Positions 19,824 to 32,544 of a stretch of DNA of 64,000 bases are shown piece by piece (positions within the stretch are counted from its first letter, which is position 1; each line of letters starts with the position of its first letter). The DNA comes from Edolisoma coerulescens (lineage: Eukaryota > Chordata > Aves > Passeriformes > Campephagidae). A program made the translations under genes and the position numbers. The stretch is from assembly GCA_013397115.1 (NCBI GenBank), contig VWZW01000881.1:98273-162272 (forward strand), read 5' to 3'. The notes beneath the pieces are model-generated. The model made no database searches and was not told the origin of the DNA. It saw only the letters and a list, made by a program, of their open reading frames with translations.

Positions 19824-22721
19824 GGTGAGGAGTTTCACGTCCCAACCCTGGATTCTGCAAATGAAACGAGTGGTGAAAACTCCTGGCTGAGGACAGCACA
19901 TCAGCAGAGAGGAGGAACCAGAGTGCTCCCACAAACCCTGCACAAACTGCTTACAACTGCCAAAGGCAGCACAAGAAAAGCTGCAGGCTTTATTGATCTG
20001 TCTGTGCTGGTCCTAACGCACCAGGCTGCAGATGGCAATAGAGATTGAGAATGCCATTCCAGTCCATAATTAGATTTTTTTCTTTTACTTTCTGCCGTAT
20101 TTTTTTATTCCTGTTGCAATTTAGCAGGCAGGTCATGCCACCCGACAGAGCACATATTTGACAGGCACGGCCCGAGCAGCAACTGTGGAGCAGGCAATTA
20201 AAATTATGTACAGCAGGATGGCTTCTTGCAGCTTGTACAAACCTAATGAGCGGTGTGGAGAGCCAGGGCCGAGGCTGCACAGGTCCCTCGGCCCCACACC
20301 ACAGCAGGGCGTGCTTGGATCGTGCTTATGTTCCCCGTTAATCACCTGCTGGAGCACTGGGAGCTGTCACACCACGCGTGTCCCAGGGGTGACCCAGCAC
20401 CCAGAGCAGCACAGGGCTCCCCTGAGCACAGAACCAGCTCCATGCCCCATTCCCGGGCTGGATAATCCCTCCAGCTGCTGGGCTGGTGACTCCCTGTGAC
20501 ACAGAGGGTCTGGTTGGCACCTGAGGAGCACAAAGGCGTTGCCCAAACCCCTGGGGAGCTGCTCAAGGCCCTTTTGGCCACCCTGGTCCCTCCTTGGCCA
20601 GCCCAACGTGTTGTGGACACGTCAGCAGCACGTCCCTCCTGCCACCGTGCTGTCCCCACATGGCACCTGTGCCTGGCAGAGCAACTCACCCGCCGAGCTC
20701 TGCTCCTCCCAAAAACTTCTGTTGCCACGACAACGTGAGTGAAACCTTTTATTAACCCAGCAACTGGTCACAAAGGGAGACTTTTAATGAGACACCCCTC
20801 CAGCCCGGCTGGGGCAGAACTGCACACTGAGAACTGCTCCTCAAGGTGCTGGTCACCTGCAAGCCAACACCAGCAGCCCCAGAGGTCTGTGTTTGCTGGG
20901 GAGAGATCCAGACCCTGGGAGCCAAACCCAGTTAATTCCCCAGAGCTCAATCCCCAGTAATTTCCCAGAGCTCAAGCTCAGGTAGAGTTGGCATCACATC
21001 CAGATGGCAAATTCCCTAAACCCACCCCACCGTGTTTATTTTTTAAGAAACTTGAGGCTCAAATTATGCCCCAAACCTGAGATTTGGGTCCATGCAACAT
21101 TTACTTGGCAAGAAGAGCAGGAGCTGGGGAAGGAACAGCTCTTCTTCTCTGCTCCTCCTTTCACTGCCTCCCCTGGGGCATTTGTGCCCCAGAGTCCCAA
21201 AACCAAAGGATTTGTACCCAAGGGGATGCAAGAGAGCCCCAGGCATCACGTCATGTCTCCAGCACAGCAACAGTTTCTGCCTGAGCCACCAAAACTGGCA
21301 CCACGAGAGGAGTTCCTGGAATATATCAGTCAAGTATTGCACTGGAAATTTGAATTTATCTTAAAGAGATTTCAACAGACAAAAAAACACCCCAGCTAAA
21401 CTCTTTGAAAAAGGTTAATGCCCAATTGAGAGCTTGTAACACAGAAATCAATAATAAAATTCAATTATTTGGGGCAAAAAAGGCTAATTTTATTACAAAG
21501 GTAATACCAAGAACTTTTACTTTTAAATTTGAAGTCACCTTGGGTCAAATACTCACCTTGATTTACATATCAGAGGATTCCAGGCTCGCTGGATACCAAT
21601 AACAGAAGATCCTGGTATTAGCATCCATAATCTCGACAAATATTCCTTCAGAACAAAATCCAGACTTTTTTTCACCTTGTACCTTTGAATTTATGTCATA
21701 CAGACTCTTTACTGTCCAACACAGGTGGCTGGAAAGGAGCCAGGTGGCAGCTGAAAATCCAGGCAGGATTTCTTTTCCCAAGCAGGAGCTCTGGTTCCCA
21801 ATTCTCCTCTCCCACACCCCCCCACCCAGCAGTTGGGACACAGATTTTCCCTCTCATGTCCTGATAAGAGTCCCATGGAGCAGCCCAGGAAAAGCCCTGC
21901 AGAAGCTGGACCTCATCCCCAGACCCTGCAGCTCCCTCCACCCCCCAGGGCAGCCCAGCACAGCTCTGGGGCTGGCCAGAGCCTCCTTTTCCAGCTGCCT
22001 CAGACGGAGCTGGCACTTGGAGGCCAAACTGCTCCCAAAGCTGTGTTTCCACCTCCCAGGATGAGAAGGAGAGACAATTCCCCGAATCCCAGGGACCTGG
22101 CAGAGCTGGTGGCCTCTGCAGGGGCTCAGTGGTGCTGTCTCACCCACATCCACCCGGGTGTTTTGGACTTCCCGAGTCTGGCAGGGCTTTTCCCTGCAGC
22201 TGCATCCCCTTGGCATTTGGGGAAGCGTGGATTCCTTTCCCTCACAGGGCAGCATTTATCTCCCCCCTGCTCCTGCCCAGTGCCCTGATGTCACACTTGG
22301 AGAGGCAGAGCCAAGAGTTAAACACAACAGCAGCTACCCCAGAAGGGCTGGAAGCAGAATAAACTTTGGGGGAAAGTGGCTCGACAGCCTCAACAAAGAA
22401 ATGAGCTACAGGCAACACAGCAGCTCTTGAATTACCTCTGAAATAATCCCTGCGGACAAGAGCACGAAATGAATGAAAAATGCAAGGAAAGAAGGAAAAC
22501 TGCAGCTTGTGGCAGCTCGAGGCTGCTCAGTGAGCAAGGCAGGGGGTGGGAAAATTCCCAAAATCTGAGAGGGATGAAAGAGGATCATTTTCTGCAGTAA
22601 AGCAGAAGCCAAGCACCAGAGAGAACATTGTACAAACATTTGAGTAACTGGGAAGTTTCGTAGCACGCTGCAAATTGGATTAAGGAGGGTGGTGTGCTCC
22701 TGACACACCCACTGGAGGGGA

Positions 22722-22833
22722 TTTACTTGGGGCTTGGAGCACCCTGGGACAGGGGAAGGTGTCCCTGCCCGTGGGAGTGGGAATGGGATGAGCTCTGAGA
22801 TCCCTTCCAGCCCAACCCATCCCATGATTCCAT
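22722..22833 (+). mobile_element. CR1 LINE 3' fragment, family B
   Basis: The body GGCTTGGAGCACCCTGGGAC leads into CCCTTCCAGCCCAACCCATC and ends ATGATTCCATGAAT, a CR1 3' terminus in forward orientation. Confidence 0.75.
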
Positions 22834-23471
22834 GAATGCGTGCCCCTAAGTTGGAATCACAGATATATTTGTCCAGCTGAGACAGAACATGCTGTTCATT
22901 TAATCCACATTAGGATCTATTCGAAGCTGATATTTTTATTTCTTAATAATAATCAAGTCTGGAGAGGGAGCAAGCAGCATTTATTAATGCCAGCTCTATC
23001 TAATAGCATGGCATTGTTTACTTTCCCAGTTAATATAATAATTGGAAACAGCTCACAAAGGATTCAGAGCTCCTTGCCAGGAAAAATGACGTGGATCTGG
23101 ATCCTTTGGCAACGGCACCGAGTCATCTGTGGATAAACCCTCCGTGCATGGCTGGGCCCCCCCACACAGCCCGGCTGTAGGAGTGAGAACAGCAAGGAAC
23201 CCAAAATCCTCACCTCACCCCTGCCTGCACAGAGGAGGAGAGCACCTTATCCGGTGGAGGCAGGGGGGTAAGAATTAGTTTGAGTCCAACACAACCAGTT
23301 TAAAAACCAATTACTTTGTGCTAAGTATCAAACCTGCTGCACGGAGCAACGGCAGAAATATAAAGGAGATGCTGGTTCCCTCCTCGTGTGTTCTGAGTCT
23401 CTCCTGGCTGTTCAGTCCCTGTGGAAACTTGGGGTTTGGGAGGAGTTATTCAATTCTAGACACTCCAGTCC

Positions 23472-23564
23472 NNNNNNNNNNNNNNNNNNNNNNNNNNNNN
23501 NNNNNNNNNNNNNNNNNNNNNNNNNNNNNNNNNNNNNNNNNNNNNNNNNNNNNNNNNNNNNNNN
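23472..23564. other. Assembly gap (93 N)
   Basis: Ninety-three unknown bases directly abut a tetranucleotide repeat. The gap probably reflects failed assembly through that repeat, and the true length is unknown. Confidence 0.95.
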
Positions 23565-23619
23565 AGGAAGGAAGGAAGGAAGGAAGGAAGGAAGGAAGGA
23601 AGGAAGGAAGGAAGGAAGG
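23565..23619. repeat. AAGG tetranucleotide microsatellite
   Basis: AGGA is repeated about 13-14 times without interruption, starting at the gap edge, so its full length is not known. The ORFs predicted across it are artefacts of the repeat. Confidence 0.95.
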
Positions 23620-24319
23620 ATCATGCTGAATTTGTAGCCCTAAATGAAAATCCCTGGACTGCACCACGAGCACACTCCGAGATGAGGAGTTTAAAGATAA
23701 ATAACACGTTTCCCTCCTGGGCACAGCCTGGGAGGAAACTGCTCAGCCCAAAGGCCACCGTGGCGGGGGGTGGCAGTCCCTGCTGCCAGCTCCTGTCCTG
23801 CAGTGCCAGCAAGGCATTCTGTGCAGGGCTGGCTTCAGTGGATTCAGGGCAAGGGAATGTGGCTTTGTGTCCTGAAAAGCTCCGATTCCAAGAGGCATCT
23901 CGGAATATGCTGTGTTGCACACAAAGCTGGAGCCGGAGCCAGGCAGCTTCGGAGCTCTGTGCATCCAGGCAGGAAGAGTTCCAGAGGCAGGACTTCCACC
24001 AAAAGCTCTTTCCTGGGCATGAGACTTCTGAAATACATTTTATTGACCTGTAATCTTTGCATATGCTCACGGTGAAGAGTCGGAGCCTGATTTGGCAGGG
24101 ATGGAAGCTCTAAAAAGCCATTTCTGCTCCAGCAGCATCAGATGGCTGCTGATACCAGCTGAGCTGGGCTCGGGGAGGTGAAGGATGAGCTGTGCTCAAA
24201 GCCATTGTCCAGAGAGCTCAGGGAGCTCTGACCTTCCACAGCTGCCTTCAACACAGGGCACAACCTCAGTAACATGAACGAAGTGAGAGCCTCGTCCCAC
24301 TGAGGCACCTGCCCAAGCA

Positions 24320-24578
24320 CCCAGGGAAGGGCTGGGGCTGGGCCAGGGCAGGCTCAGGCTGGAGATCAGGGAAAGGTTCTTCCCCCAGAGGTGCTGGGCA
24401 CTGCCTAGGCTCCCCAGGGAATGGGCACGGCCCCGAGGCTGCCAGAGCTCCAGGAGCGTTTGGACAGCGCTGCCAGGGATGCCCAGGGTGGGGTTGTTGG
24501 GGTGTCTGTGCAGGGCAGGGGTTGGACTGGATGATCCATGTGGGTCCCTTCCAGCTCGGGATACTCTATAATTCCATG
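24320..24578 (+). mobile_element. CR1 LINE 3' fragment, family A
   Basis: A forward copy of the family A body (GGTGCTGGGCACTGCCTAGG, GGTTGGACTGGATGATCC) ends in ATACTCTATAATTCCATGAC, a decayed CR1 terminal repeat. Confidence 0.85.
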
Positions 24579-26436
24579 ACTTGGCACCCTGGTGCCACCC
24601 AGGGCTGTCAGCCTCTGTCAGCCTGGCAAGCTGGGCTTATTTAGGACATGAATTTCAGGAAGATTACGGCAGCAAATACCTGGAATGAGCAGTAGGCTGG
24701 GATTAGACCCATTTCAATTCCTTATCCTGATTTTCAAACAGTTAATCCAACCTCCCCCACGTGAGAGGGGCTGCTGTTGGTACAGGGCTGCCAGAAGGCT
24801 CAAGCTGGCCTTTGCCTAAATGTTAATGATCAATATTAACACATCCTTTCTGCGAGAGCAGATAAAAAACTGCTGCTTTTAGGGTCTCATTTCAGCCTCT
24901 GTGCCGTGGACACTGTCATCAGCATCACTGCATAATTTATTTTTAAAAGACTGCACTTTCTTTGAAGGCCAATAAAGTGCTGGTGTCAGAACCCAGAAGA
25001 GAGATTAAAATTTGTCTCTGGTTATAAAGTGCTGAAGATTCCCGGGAAGCCTTTGCTCTCACATCCTCCTCAGCCACTGCAGCTCAGGGAAGCAGGAGGA
25101 GCCCTTTGACATTGAATCCCAGCAGGCTCCAGGTGGCATTAAGGGCTTCCAGAGCAGGACAAGGCTTTGGCCATTGATTCCCAGCTCCAGCAGCCATGGA
25201 ATGAGGGGTCTTTAGACTTGAAACATCCTCAGTCCACACAGCATATGGCTTTATCTCAGCACCATTTCCATCAGGAAAGAAGAGAGAGCTGGATAAAAGG
25301 CCCTGGAAAAATTCCATGTGTCTGCACAGGCAGAGATTGAACACATCCATCTGCAGCCACCTTGCAGTAACACCTGGCAGAGAGGGCAGGAGGTCCTGAG
25401 CCCCAGCACTCCTTGGAATTAACCCAGGCTTTAAACCACAGGTGTTTTCATGGAAACCGAAAAGCAAAGCAGAATATACTCAATCTCAACCCTCTGGAAG
25501 AACCACTCTAAGTTGCTGTCTGTAATGGGAAATAAGGAGTTGTAAGCTGGGTTTTTTCCCCCTCAGTGTGCTAACAAAGTATTTGCTGTATTCTGATTAT
25601 TTTTATCCCTCCCAGTGGAAATGCAAGTAATAAAAATAGCAGTATTTTATAGGAGGGAAAACAAAACCTATGGTGCACAATTGTGCCTCGGAGAGAAAAT
25701 GCTGTAATGTTTTTATTTCAGGAGAATATTAACATGTGAAAAGAAAAAAACTCTTTGATTAACCTGCTCCAGCAGCCTCCAGAGAGCAGCGTGGATGTGC
25801 AGGAGCTGCTTTCCCTGGGCTGGTGCTTCCCACCCAACACCCTAAAGGGGCCAAGTCTTTGGCCAAGTCTCCTTATCCCATCTCTCCTACTCTCCTGGGC
25901 ACTTTCCAGCCCTTGGGAATGTGGTGTGGGTCACAGCCATTCCCAGCTCATCCCGTTCCACCATCCCAAACCTCCTCCACGACACCCACAGCCAACAATC
26001 CAAGTGGTTTTTCCTGGTTAGAGACGTGTGGATCTGCATGGAGGAGCTGTTTACACATCCAGCTCACCCTCAGAGCATCCTCTGCAGGCAGCTCCCCTGG
26101 GAGCCCAGAGCAGCATTTGCAATACTCCTATTAATAAAGAGAAAAAAGAGAAAGCCCTTGTCAGTCACTTCACTACTTAATAATCTCCTTCCACAGGTGA
26201 CAGCAGACAGAATCCTAAATGACAGATGTGCTGGCAGTCCTATCCCCAAGGACCTTCACGGAGAAATAACCGGATTCAGCTGAGCCTTGCAGCACGTGGG
26301 CCTTTCCCAGCTTTGGTTTCTGCTGCATCTTCTCTCCCAGAGCTCCACATTCCCCAAAAGAGGAGCACCAGGCCCTGCAGTTTGGAATAAGGGTGTCCTT
26401 GCCAGCTGCCCACGGGCAGAGCAGAACCCACAACAG

Positions 26437-26573
26437 TCACAGAAACATGGAATGGTTTGGGAGGGAAGGGCCCTTGAAGCCCATCCAGTCCCACCCTGCC
26501 ATGGCCAGGGACACCTCCCACTGCCCCAGGGTGCTCCAAGCCCCGTCCAGCCTGGCCCTGAGCACTCCCAGAA
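26437..26573 (-). mobile_element. CR1 LINE 3' fragment, family B
   Basis: TCACAGAAACATGGAATGG begins the reverse-complement 3' end, and CAGGGTGCTCCAAGCCCCG follows from the family B body. Confidence 0.8.
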
Positions 26574-26891
26574 GAAAACTTCCAGGCTGCTGTACCAGGC
26601 ACAAAGGTTCCCAGCCCACGAGGACTCACCCTGGAGAAAAGGCTGGGACGGTGGGGAAGAGGATGGTGTAGGGGACCCTCTCTGTAGGGTGTTGGCTGCT
26701 CCTGCCAGCATCAGATCTCAGGGCCCGAAGAGTTCACTGGGACTTTTTTTTGGTCTAAGTATCTTTATTTACTGATAACATTATTTCCCAAGGCTCTAAA
26801 TGCCAAGAGGCAAGGACACTCTGCTGAGTTCATCTGCTGAGATAACAGCCAGACATCCCCCCAGCACTGCCCCCAGAACCCAGCACCCAGG

Positions 26892-26958
26892 GCAGGGGTG
26901 CAACGAGATGAACTTTAAGGTCCCTTCAACGCAAACCACTCTGTGATTCTGTGACTGT
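26892..26958 (+). mobile_element. Short CR1 3' tail, family B
   Basis: GAACTTTAAGGTCCCTTCAA leads to ACTCTGTGATTCTGTGAC, the classic CR1 8-mer repeat end (ATTCTGTG) in forward orientation. Confidence 0.8.
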
Positions 26959-28291
26959 GAGAACTCAGGAGCAAACAGGAAATAACATTGTTTGGTTAAA
27001 AGGAAGAAGCAACTCATCAAGTAACTTAGGGAACAGGTCTTCATCCAAAGCTTGGATGAAGCTTTGTCAGAGAACAAATATGGCCCCAATAAACACATAT
27101 GGCCCCAATAAATCACATTTCAGCCGTGATTCTGCACCCAGGAGAACCTCCTGCGAAGCCACTTGCTGTGCCCATCACCCAGGAAAGGCAAGAAGGAGAG
27201 AGATCCTTGGAACCACAGGGCAGGACAGAGTCTCCAGACCCGCCAGCATAACTGAATTACTGCCCACAGAATTTAGTTTTCAACAGTCAGCAGCAAATAA
27301 GATGTGGCCTGGCACACTGATGTTCTGCTCAGCCACTAGAAGGAGCCTGGGTCTGTATCTGGAGGAGAATTAGGCTGATTATAATTGGGCAGAAGATTAA
27401 ACTGGTTTGACATGTCCACAGTCACCCCCTGAACCAGCAGCACATCGAGCACCAGATCTGCTGCTGGGAAAGGGAACTGGGGAATTGGGGAGTTAACAAA
27501 GACCAGGCTGAGCTCTGGACACCTAACTGGGAAAGAGAACTCCCAGACAGCACAGCAGAGGACTGAATGCTGACAGCACACTCTGATTAATCAGGTTTTC
27601 CAGAGGGCAGGAGAGCATTGCACAAGGCTGGTGAAACCAGGAACAAGCTGCAACTCTACCAGGAGACCAGGACCACACACAGGTACCCACAGCCCCTCAG
27701 CTCTTCCAATGGGTAATGAAGGAAGAACCAAAATGTCTCAGTATTCCCATTTTTGGCTCTGTCTTTCCAGCATTAATCACTGTTCCTTAACTCATTCCAG
27801 GTGCTTGTACCCTTCCTTTCTATTCAGTGCAGGGCAGCAGGACAAGAGATGGACAGGGAAAGTCCAGCCCACCCCACAGTTGTTATTAATACTCGGTGTC
27901 CTGAGCTCCAAGCAGGATCAACACCCCCAACATCCATTGCAGGGCCTGATCTGACACAGAAATCCAGGGCTGAGATCCCTGGCAGGCTGAGATCTCAGCT
28001 GCCCTCAGCTCTGCTCAGCTTCAAGAACAAAACAGCCCAAGAGGAACATCAGATCCAGGCTCCTGCCTGCAGGTGAGCTCAGACCTCAGAGCAAACCTCT
28101 GGCAGCAGCAGCAGTGACTGCCTTGGGCACCTGCTCTGCTCATAGGAAGGATCCCAAACCAAAACTTTTAGAGACAGAGGGTGCCTGAGGAGCATCTCCT
28201 TCCTGCACAGGTCTCAGCAGTGCAGAGAGCACCCAGAGCTATCCTGCATGCCTGGCTCAAGTGAGAAGTCCAGGAGAAGATTTCAAATGAG

Positions 28292-28668
28292 AAGTTCCTT
28301 GGTGCTTCTCAGCCTGGAGGAGACTGAGGAGAGACCTCATTGCAGTTACAGCTTCCTCGTGGGGAGAAGAGGAGCAGATGCTGATCTCTGCTCTCTGTGA
28401 GCAGGGACAGGACCCAGGGAAGGGCTGGAGCTGTGTCAGGGCAGGCTCAGGCTGGAGATCAGGGAAAGGTTCTTCCCCCAGAGGGTGCTGGGCACTGCCC
28501 AGGCTCCCCAGGGAATGGGCACGGCCCCGAGGCTGCCAGAGCTCCAGGAGCGTTTGGACAGCGCTGCCAGGGATGCCCAGGGTGGGATTTTGGGGTGTCT
28601 GTGCAGGGCCAGGGGTTGGACTGGATGATCCAGTGGGTCCCTTCCAGCTCGGGATATTCTGTGATTCT
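28292..28668 (+). mobile_element. CR1 LINE 3' fragment, family A, longer
   Basis: A forward copy that reaches further 5' than most here (AGCCTGGAGGAGACTGAGGA, GAGACCTCATTGCAG) and ends GATATTCTGTGATTCTG. It is the best-preserved family A copy outside TRIM33. Confidence 0.9.
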
Positions 28669-28899
28669 GCTCTTTGGCACTGTCTGGTGACATTCCCACA
28701 TAAGACATTTTTCAGTGTGAGTGGTTCATTTACACTTTCCAGAGGCAGGGGACAAAGCTGGTGACCTCCACAGAGCTCCTGCCGGCCGGGAGCTCCCCCA
28801 GCCCCCTGTGGTCACAGCAATGAGGAGGGGACACAGGGGCTGCTCTCACATCCCACCCTCTCCCCTCCTCAGCAGACGGGGCTCATGGAGCTCCCCAGG

Positions 28900-29450
28900 G
28901 CAGGAGGCAGGGAGGGGATGGATCATTGCTGCTGCCCGGCGCAAACATCCCCAGCTCTGCCCGTGCAGGGCTCAGCTCCGCTCGCACACCCGGAGCTCTC
29001 TGAGGCTGAGGCAGGGAGAGAAATGACTGAGCCTGAAGCCCCCGGTCTGCACATCCCACCCCTGGGAGCGGCGGCAGACGGTGCAGACAGAGCACAGCCC
29101 TTCCCTCTGGGTAAATCTCTCTTTCCAAACCTCCTTCCCAGGCATCCCACGGGTGCCACTGCAGTGCTGGGGCATCTCCGGACGCTCAGAGCCCGGCGCA
29201 CCACAAGTGCCCTCAGCAGGTCCCTCCCCACCTGTGGAGCCCAAACCCCAAAGTTTCTTGCCCAGAATAACCTCGCCGCTCGCTCCGAGCCCGGCGTGCA
29301 GGGCTGTGTTCGCAGCACCACCTGGTGACGCCACCCGCGCGGGGGATTTCAGGCAGCGAGCGGATCCTTTGCGGATTCCTGGCAGGGTGATGCATGAATT
29401 GCACGCCGTGGTCCCTGCCTTCACTCGGGGGGTGTGGTTGGTTACCCGGA
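28900..29450. other. CpG-richer patch, function unknown
   Basis: CpG pairs are noticeably denser than in flanking DNA (GCCACCCGCGCGGGGG, GGCAGCGAGCGGATCC). A promoter-like island for an unannotated transcript is possible. No convincing exon, TATA box or splice pair was identified, and the open frames here resemble nothing known to me. Confidence 0.3.
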
Positions 29451-30223
29451 GCTCTCCATGCTTCCCATCCCAGCTCTGAACTTCCTGCACCTCCCCTGGG
29501 CTCCTGCGCGGGTTGAACCCCAGGCTGGAGGATGATCTGTCTTCATTTAGAAGCAGAACTCACCCCGAGCCCGGGCCCTGCTGCCAGCACTGGTTGCTGC
29601 AACATCTCCTTCCTTGGGAAACAGAGAAGATAAAGAATTTACATTTGAGATTGCCTGGAGACACAAACTCCAAGAGGAAACAGACTTCAGTTTGGAATTT
29701 TGCATCTTGTTCTGCAGCCAACTGCAACCCCCCCGTCAGAGCCAGGGCACAGACCTGTGGCAGCTGCAGAACTGCACCAAACATGGCTCCGAAAGAAAAT
29801 TCCAGATGAATGGGAGTTCCAGCCACTTCCAGAGCTCTCTCTTTCCTGACAGGACAGTGATCTGAAATGGATACACACTGCCACGCAGACCCCGTTGTCC
29901 ACAGCACAGCCCAAAGGTGTGTCCCAGCCCCATATTCCCACAGTGGTGGAAATCTTCAAAAGATGTGATTTCCAAACACTTCTGAGCAATTCTTTCTCCA
30001 CAAAAGGCTTTTGGTTTTTTCTCTGACATACAAGGCAAAAAACCAAAGATTCTCTCTGCAGCAGCTGCTGGACAGGTTTGGTTGGGGTGGCTGCACCCTG
30101 CCCAGCCCCAGAGGCCTCGGTTGTGTCTGGGGCCCTGAGCGAGGGCAGGGGCTGAGCTGCACAAACAGCAGCAAGTTCTGCCCCTGGGCAATGCTGGGGG
30201 GTGCAAAAAGGGCCAGTCAGCTG

Positions 30224-30366
30224 ATCACAGAATCCCAAAATAGTTTGTTTTTGAAGGAACCTTAAAGCTCATCCCGTTCTAACCCCTGCCACGGGCAGGG
30301 ACACCTTCCACTATCGCAGGCTGCTCCAAGCCCTTTCCAGCCTGGCCTTGGACACTGCCAGGGATG
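30224..30366 (-). mobile_element. CR1 LINE 3' fragment, family B
   Basis: It begins TCACAGAATCCCAAAATAG, followed by AACCTTAAAGCTCATCC and the family B body CTTCCACTATCGCAGGCTG. Confidence 0.8.
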
Positions 30367-30935
30367 GAAGGTGAACATCAGTGCCAGGAAGAAGCAGCAG
30401 ACAGAGCCCTGCACACTCTGCCTGTTCCTTGGTGAGGAGTCCCCCAGCACCCTCAGCCACTGTGACCCAGCCTTGTGCCATCTGCTCACCGGAGTTCTGT
30501 GCTAAACGTGCTCATCTCTGATGTGTTAATGAAAGGAGCAGGAATTTATATCCCTGCTTTTAAACCCTGCTAATTTAGCAAACATTATCCCAGCTCCTAA
30601 GCATTAACCCAGGTGGAGATCACCCAGCGCTGCGCTGCAGCCCAAGGGAACCAGTGGAAGATAATTTGGCAAGGAGCAGTTTACTCAGCCTTAAGTGCTT
30701 TGTTCTGCTCCATCTGCTCCACTAACATGGAGCAAAGGACACGGGAACAGTCAGGAATGCAGTTCAGCCCCTGTGAGCCTGTTCAGGCACTGGAGTGATC
30801 CAGAGAGCTCACGTGGTGAGGGAGATTAATAAGGGAAAGGAAGGCCAGTGCTCTGGAGAAGATCCAGACTCATCATCTCAGCCCTCAGACAGCAGTAACT
30901 CCAAAATAATCTGTGTCTACAGAGATATCCACACC

Positions 30936-31072
30936 CCTGGAAGTGTCCAGGGCCAGGTTAGGCAGGGCTTGGAGCAACCTGGGCTAGTGGAAGGTGTCCC
31001 TGCCATGGCAGGGGGTGGAACTGGATGAGCTTTAAAGTCTCTTCCAACCCAAACCGGTCTGGGGTTCTATAA
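30936..31072 (+). mobile_element. CR1 LINE 3' fragment, family B
   Basis: A forward family B body (GCTTGGAGCAACCTGGGCTA, GGTGGAACTGGATGAGC) ends GGGGTTCTATAAC. Confidence 0.8.
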
Positions 31073-32544
31073 CAGATGTGAATTCTGCAACGGCAGCAAG
31101 GGGTTGAACAGTTTAGCAGCCGTTTCTAATCCTTGGTAGAATTTTGGGATGGGATTTTTCACCCTGGGGTGAAATGAAAACTGGCAGCTGAAGTGCAGCA
31201 CTGTGTGATGGGGTGAACAGCTCAGTGTCACTGCAGCAAGCCAGGAGAATTAAAGGCAGGAGAATTAAAGGCAGGGCATTAAGAGGGAAAAACAATCCAA
31301 GCAAACCTATGGAGGAAATGCAGGGAGTGAGCGGAGTCAAACAGAGGAGCTGCAAATGCCAGATGCCAGTCCAGCCACAAAGGCCAGCCCCAACCACCCG
31401 AGGAGCTGGAGCAGATGGGCTGGGGGAGCTGGGAGTGCTCTGGGCACAGCCAGGCAGCACCTGGCAAAGAGAAACAAAACCCCCTCCAAGACCTCCTCCC
31501 TGCCCCTCTGCCAGCTCCAGGGCAGGCTGAGCAGGGCACTCAGCCAGCCCCTCGTGCCCAGCACCTGCAGGGCCAGCACCACGCTGTGGGCTGGAACCCA
31601 CAGCCCCAAACCACCAGTTTGGGCTGGAAATGCAAAGGTTTGGGTGCAAACCACCTGTTCCTTCGGGCAGGAGCAGAGCCCAGAAGTGCAGCAGGGAGTG
31701 CAGGTGTTCTTTGCTTTAGCAAGAACAGAAGCTTCAGTGAAGCTCACTGAACCTTTTCCTGGGACACAGCTCCCAGCAAGGAGCCTCTAAACCACCGCAG
31801 GCACTTAAAGAATAAACAAAGAGTGAGAGAAAAATTCGGGTTTGTTACGAGGCACAGCCTGAAGGGAACTAGTGGTAGGTGACAGACCTGCCTGGATCAG
31901 AGCCTTCACTTGGGTTTTGGAAGTTTGGACACACCTCCAAGCTGGGAGGCGTTCCAGCTTGCCAGAGCTCTCCCTCACTGGCTGCAGAAAAATCATTCCA
32001 AGGGAATTTTAGCTGAGGTGCAAACTCACCCCACTCCTTCCCGCAGGTCTGTGCTCAGCTGGGGCACTCCAGGAGCTGCAGTCGTTTCTGGGCTCCTGTC
32101 AGGACCAGCCAGAGAAGCTCCTGCTCCCAGCTGCAGAGCTGCAGCTGAGCTGGGTCACGGCCCCAGCTCTGCAAGGCTCAGTTCTGCCTTCAGTTCCGAG
32201 CAGGACACTCAGGACACTGCCCCAGCAGCAACATCCACAAAAAACCATGGATTTATCAGTGCTGGGGAGCAGCTCAAGGCACACCCACCAAACTGCAGCT
32301 CCAGGGTGGGGGAACACAGCAGAATTCCAGGTGTGCAGCTTTTTCACTGCGTGCAAAAGGTCCAGAGACCTCCAAACCCTTGTGTTTCACACCCAAATCC
32401 TTCTCTGCAGCCTCAGCTGGGTTCACCTCGGCTCCTGCAGCCCAAATTTCACCCCATTTCCACACTGCAGGTGTTGTCAGGAAAGCCTTTAGCCAGGTGT
32501 GAATCCGTATCTGATGATGGGCAAGAAAGAAACTCCAGTTGAAA

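Larger units (their letters stand above)
19824..32544. other. Intergenic region between SYT6 and TRIM33
   Basis: No coding exon is recognised. It contains CR1 copies at 22,722, 24,320, 26,437, 26,892, 28,292, 30,224 and 30,936, one assembly gap with an AAGG microsatellite, and a CpG-richer patch near 28,900-29,450. A short duplication of about 18 bp around ATATGGCCCCAATAAA lies at 27,077-27,114, and a 16-bp one (GGAGAATTAAAGGCAG) at 31,242-31,275. Open frames up to about 180 codons are present on both strands but have low-complexity, repeat-derived or unrecognisable translations. Confidence 0.6.

Noticed and set aside
23318..23629. Frames reading through the N gap and the AAGG repeat
   Set aside because: They are built from unknown bases and a simple repeat.
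28436..28708. Proline/tryptophan-rich frames such as this one, and similar ones at 3,666, 24,405 and 50,016
   Set aside because: All are translations of CR1 family A copies outside the true CR1 coding region, so they recur wherever the repeat occurs.
28972..29490. 172-codon minus-strand frame in the CpG-rich patch
   Set aside because: Overlapping frames of similar length occur on both strands here, as expected from high GC, and none resembles a known family.
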